This document shows, piece after piece, positions 62,063 through 64,000 of a DNA stretch of 64,000 bases (position 1 is the first letter of the stretch; each line of letters starts with the position of its first letter). A program made the translations under genes and the position numbers. The notes beneath the pieces are model-generated. The model had not been told where the DNA came from. It saw only the letters and a list, made by a program, of their open reading frames with translations, and ran no database searches. This stretch comes from Rhizobiales bacterium TNE-4 (GTDB lineage: Bacteria; Pseudomonadota; Alphaproteobacteria; Rhizobiales; Beijerinckiaceae), in assembly GCA_019083985.1 (NCBI GenBank), contig JAHRCV010000001.1, positions 248,001 through 312,000 of the forward strand, in the 5' to 3' direction.

Positions 62063-64000
62063 ATGAACGACGTCAAGAAAACGACCGAAATCGACTATTC
62101 CGAGACCCTCTACCTGCCGCAGACGGAGTTTCCGATGCGCGCGGGTCTGCCCCAGCGCGAGCCCGAGCTCTTAAAACGCTGGGCCGAGACTGGTCTCTAC
62201 AAGGCGATGCGCAAGGACGCCGCGGCGCGGCCGAAATTCGTGCTGCATGACGGCCCGCCCTATGCGAATGGCAACATCCATATCGGTCATGCGCTCAACA
62301 AGATCCTCAAGGACATGGTGACGCGCAGCCAGCAAATGCTCGGTCACGATTCCAATTACGTGCCGGGCTGGGATTGTCACGGCCTGCCGATCGAATGGAA
62401 GATCGAAGAAGAGTATCGCAAGAAGGGTAAGAACAAGGACGAAGTTCCGATCGTCGAATTCCGCAAGGAGTGCCGCGCTTTCGCCGAACATTGGTTGAAT
62501 GTGCAGCGCGAAGAATTCAAACGTCTCGGCGTTGAAGGCGATTGGGATCATCCCTATTCGACCATGGCCTATCCGGCCGAAGCGCAGATCGCGCGCGAGA
62601 TCATGAAATTCGCCGCGACCGGACAATTGTTCCGCGGCTCAAAACCGGTGATGTGGTCCGTCGTTGAAAAGACGGCGCTCGCCGAAGCCGAAGTCGAGTA
62701 TCACGATCACACCTCGCAGACGATCTGGGTGAAATTCCCCGTCGTCGATACGAGCGACATATCGCTCTCTGACGCCTCCGTTGTGATCTGGACGACAACG
62801 CCATGGACGATTCCGGCCAACCGCGCCATCGCCTACAATACCGGCATTGAATATGGCCTCTACAAAATCACGGCAGCGCCTGAAGGCAATTGGGCCAAGG
62901 TGGATGATCTTCTCATCATCGCCGACAAGCTGGCCGATGACGTGATGAAGGCTGCGAAAGTCGAAAGCTTCACGCGTTTGCGCGGCGTTGACCCGGCTTT
63001 CATCAAGACGACGTCGCATCCGTTCCGTGGCATGGCCGGTGCCGACGGCTATTATGATTTCGATGTGCCGCTCGTGCCCGCCGATTACGTCACCGACGAT
63101 GCCGGTACAGGCTTCGTGCACACTGCGCCCGGCCATGGCGCGGATGACTACATCACCTTCATCAATAATCGTGCAGTGTTTGCTGCGGCAGGAACCCATG
63201 AAGTGCCGCACACGGTGCGCGATGACGGCACTTATTTCCCGCATGTGAAGCTCTTCGAAGGCGCATGCGTATTCGATCACAAGGGCAAGGAAGGCGATGC
63301 CAACAAGCGCGTGATCGAGAAGCTCGCCGAGAGCGGCCAGATCATTGCGCGCGGCCGGCTGCTGCATTCCTATCCCCATTCGTGGCGCTCGAAAGCACCG
63401 CTGATTTTCCGCAATACGCCGCAATGGTTCATTGCGATGGACAAGCCGATTGCCGCGCAGAAGGGTAAGACGCTGCGCGAAATCGCATTGAAATCGATTG
63501 CCGATACACGCTGGGTTCCAGCCGTTGGTGAAAACCGCATCAATGGCATGATTGAGAACCGGCCCGATTGGGTCGTGTCGCGCCAGCGCGCTTGGGGTGT
63601 TCCGATCACCGTCTTCATCAAGGAAGATCAGTCCGGCAATGTGACCGCGATTGCGCCGGGCCCCGATTTTGCCAAGAGCGATGAATTATCCGCCCGCATT
63701 GGTGAAGCCTTTGCCCAAGAAGGGGCCGATGCGTGGTTCTCTCAAGATCCGCGCCGCTTCCTCGATGGTCTCGTCGACAGGCCGCAGGATTGGCGTGCCG
63801 TCACCGACGTGCTCGACGTCTGGTTCGATTCAGGCTCGACGCATGCCTTTGCGCTCGAAGACGCGAAAGAATTTCCGGGCCTTGCCGGCATCAAGCGCAT
63901 CGTCGACGGCGGTCGCGATCAAGTCATGTATCTCGAAGGTTCGGATCAGCATCGCGGCTGGTTCCATTCCTCGCTGCTTGAAAGCTGCGGCACGCGTGGC
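62063..64000 (+). CDS. ileS: Isoleucyl-tRNA synthetase IleS, 3' end cut
   Basis: The window ends inside this gene, with 646 codons visible of an expected 950-1000. It is a class I synthetase charging tRNA-Ile. The signature His73-Ile-Gly-His76 lies in [15 protein letters not shown], the catalytic-domain [11 protein letters not shown] follows, and the editing (CP1) domain has the conserved [15 protein letters not shown] and [16 protein letters not shown]. The KMSKS loop and anticodon domain lie beyond the window. The start ATG 62063 gives [19 protein letters not shown]. No T-box leader is seen in the 72-base gap before it. Confidence 0.95.
   Translation, partial: MNDVKKTTEIDYSETLYLPQTEFPMRAGLPQREPELLKRWAETGLYKAMRKDAAARPKFVLHDGPPYANGNIHIGHALNKILKDMVTRSQQMLGHDSNYVPGWDCHGLPIEWKIEEEYRKKGKNKDEVPIVEFRKECRAFAEHWLNVQREEFKRLGVEGDWDHPYSTMAYPAEAQIAREIMKFAATGQLFRGSKPVMWSVVEKTALAEAEVEYHDHTSQTIWVKFPVVDTSDISLSDASVVIWTTTPWTIPANRAIAYNTGIEYGLYKITAAPEGNWAKVDDLLIIADKLADDVMKAAKVESFTRLRGVDPAFIKTTSHPFRGMAGADGYYDFDVPLVPADYVTDDAGTGFVHTAPGHGADDYITFINNRAVFAAAGTHEVPHTVRDDGTYFPHVKLFEGACVFDHKGKEGDANKRVIEKLAESGQIIARGRLLHSYPHSWRSKAPLIFRNTPQWFIAMDKPIAAQKGKTLREIALKSIADTRWVPAVGENRINGMIENRPDWVVSRQRAWGVPITVFIKEDQSGNVTAIAPGPDFAKSDELSARIGEAFAQEGADAWFSQDPRRFLDGLVDRPQDWRAVTDVLDVWFDSGSTHAFALEDAKEFPGLAGIKRIVDGGRDQVMYLEGSDQHRGWFHSSLLESCGTRG

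Overview
This 64 kb window looks like ordinary chromosome from an alphaproteobacterium, most likely a member of the Hyphomicrobiales. The evidence is moderately high GC, an imuA-imuB-dnaE2 mutagenesis cassette with a direct-repeat GTTC-N7-GTTC LexA box, a hisS-hisZ-hisG block with the short HisG/HisZ system, a fused urease gamma-beta subunit, a TIGR01459-type HAD protein and a BclA-like peptide ABC transporter. I cannot name a genus. I found no rRNA, tRNA, insertion sequence, prophage or CRISPR array. Coding density is high and most genes lie in tight operons with ATGA or GTGA overlaps.

Layout. 0-5.8 kb: the end of an altronate/galactarate dehydratase gene, then ugpBAEC, a glycerol-3-phosphate ABC importer behind a three-repeat Pho box. 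5.9-8.8 kb: a histidine/aromatic ammonia-lyase, with a convergent carbamoylase/allantoate amidohydrolase. 8.8-11 kb: the copper exporter CopA. 11.2-24.1 kb: a nitrogen-scavenging supercluster, urtABCDE (urea importer), ureD, ureAB, ureC, an MFS transporter, then ureE, ureF, ureG and a HupE/UreJ nickel permease. It follows a near-perfect sigma-54 promoter with NtrC-like repeats upstream. Uptake, nickel delivery and hydrolysis of urea are therefore encoded together. 24.1-27.6 kb: a small sugar-acid operon (DHDPS-family enzyme, FAD oxidoreductase, fructuronate reductase-type dehydrogenase) behind a CG-centred palindrome. 27.7-33.2 kb: the SOS mutasome. 33.3-41.1 kb: an eight-gene hexuronate operon (gntR, uxaC, three ABC importer genes without a binding protein, kduI, kduD, uxuA) with a perfect 20-bp palindrome on the regulator start codon.

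41.2-48.3 kb: an Old Yellow Enzyme, an agmatinase-family enzyme, an aminotransferase, a periplasmic metallo-beta-lactamase-fold protein with altered metal motifs, a BacA/BclA-like ABC transporter and a META-domain lipoprotein-like protein. 48.3-48.5 kb: a non-coding stretch with consecutive hairpins ending in a strong terminator, a candidate small RNA. 48.5-52.2 kb: hisS-hisZ-hisG. 52.3-53.0 kb: a HigBA-type toxin-antitoxin pair. 53-57.8 kb: a class III aminotransferase, a DevBCA-like exporter and a small copper-chaperone gene. 58-64 kb: a degenerate EAL-like protein, a NagD-like HAD protein, a stand-alone receiver domain lacking its phospho-acceptor Asp, a MaoC hydratase, ribF and the 5' part of ileS.

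The most unusual items are the candidate multi-hairpin RNA, the pseudo-receiver, the catalytically dead EAL-like protein, the UreE tail with about 45 histidines, the MFS gene inside the urease operon and the binding-protein-less hexuronate transporter. I did not find a clearly unprecedented multi-gene system.
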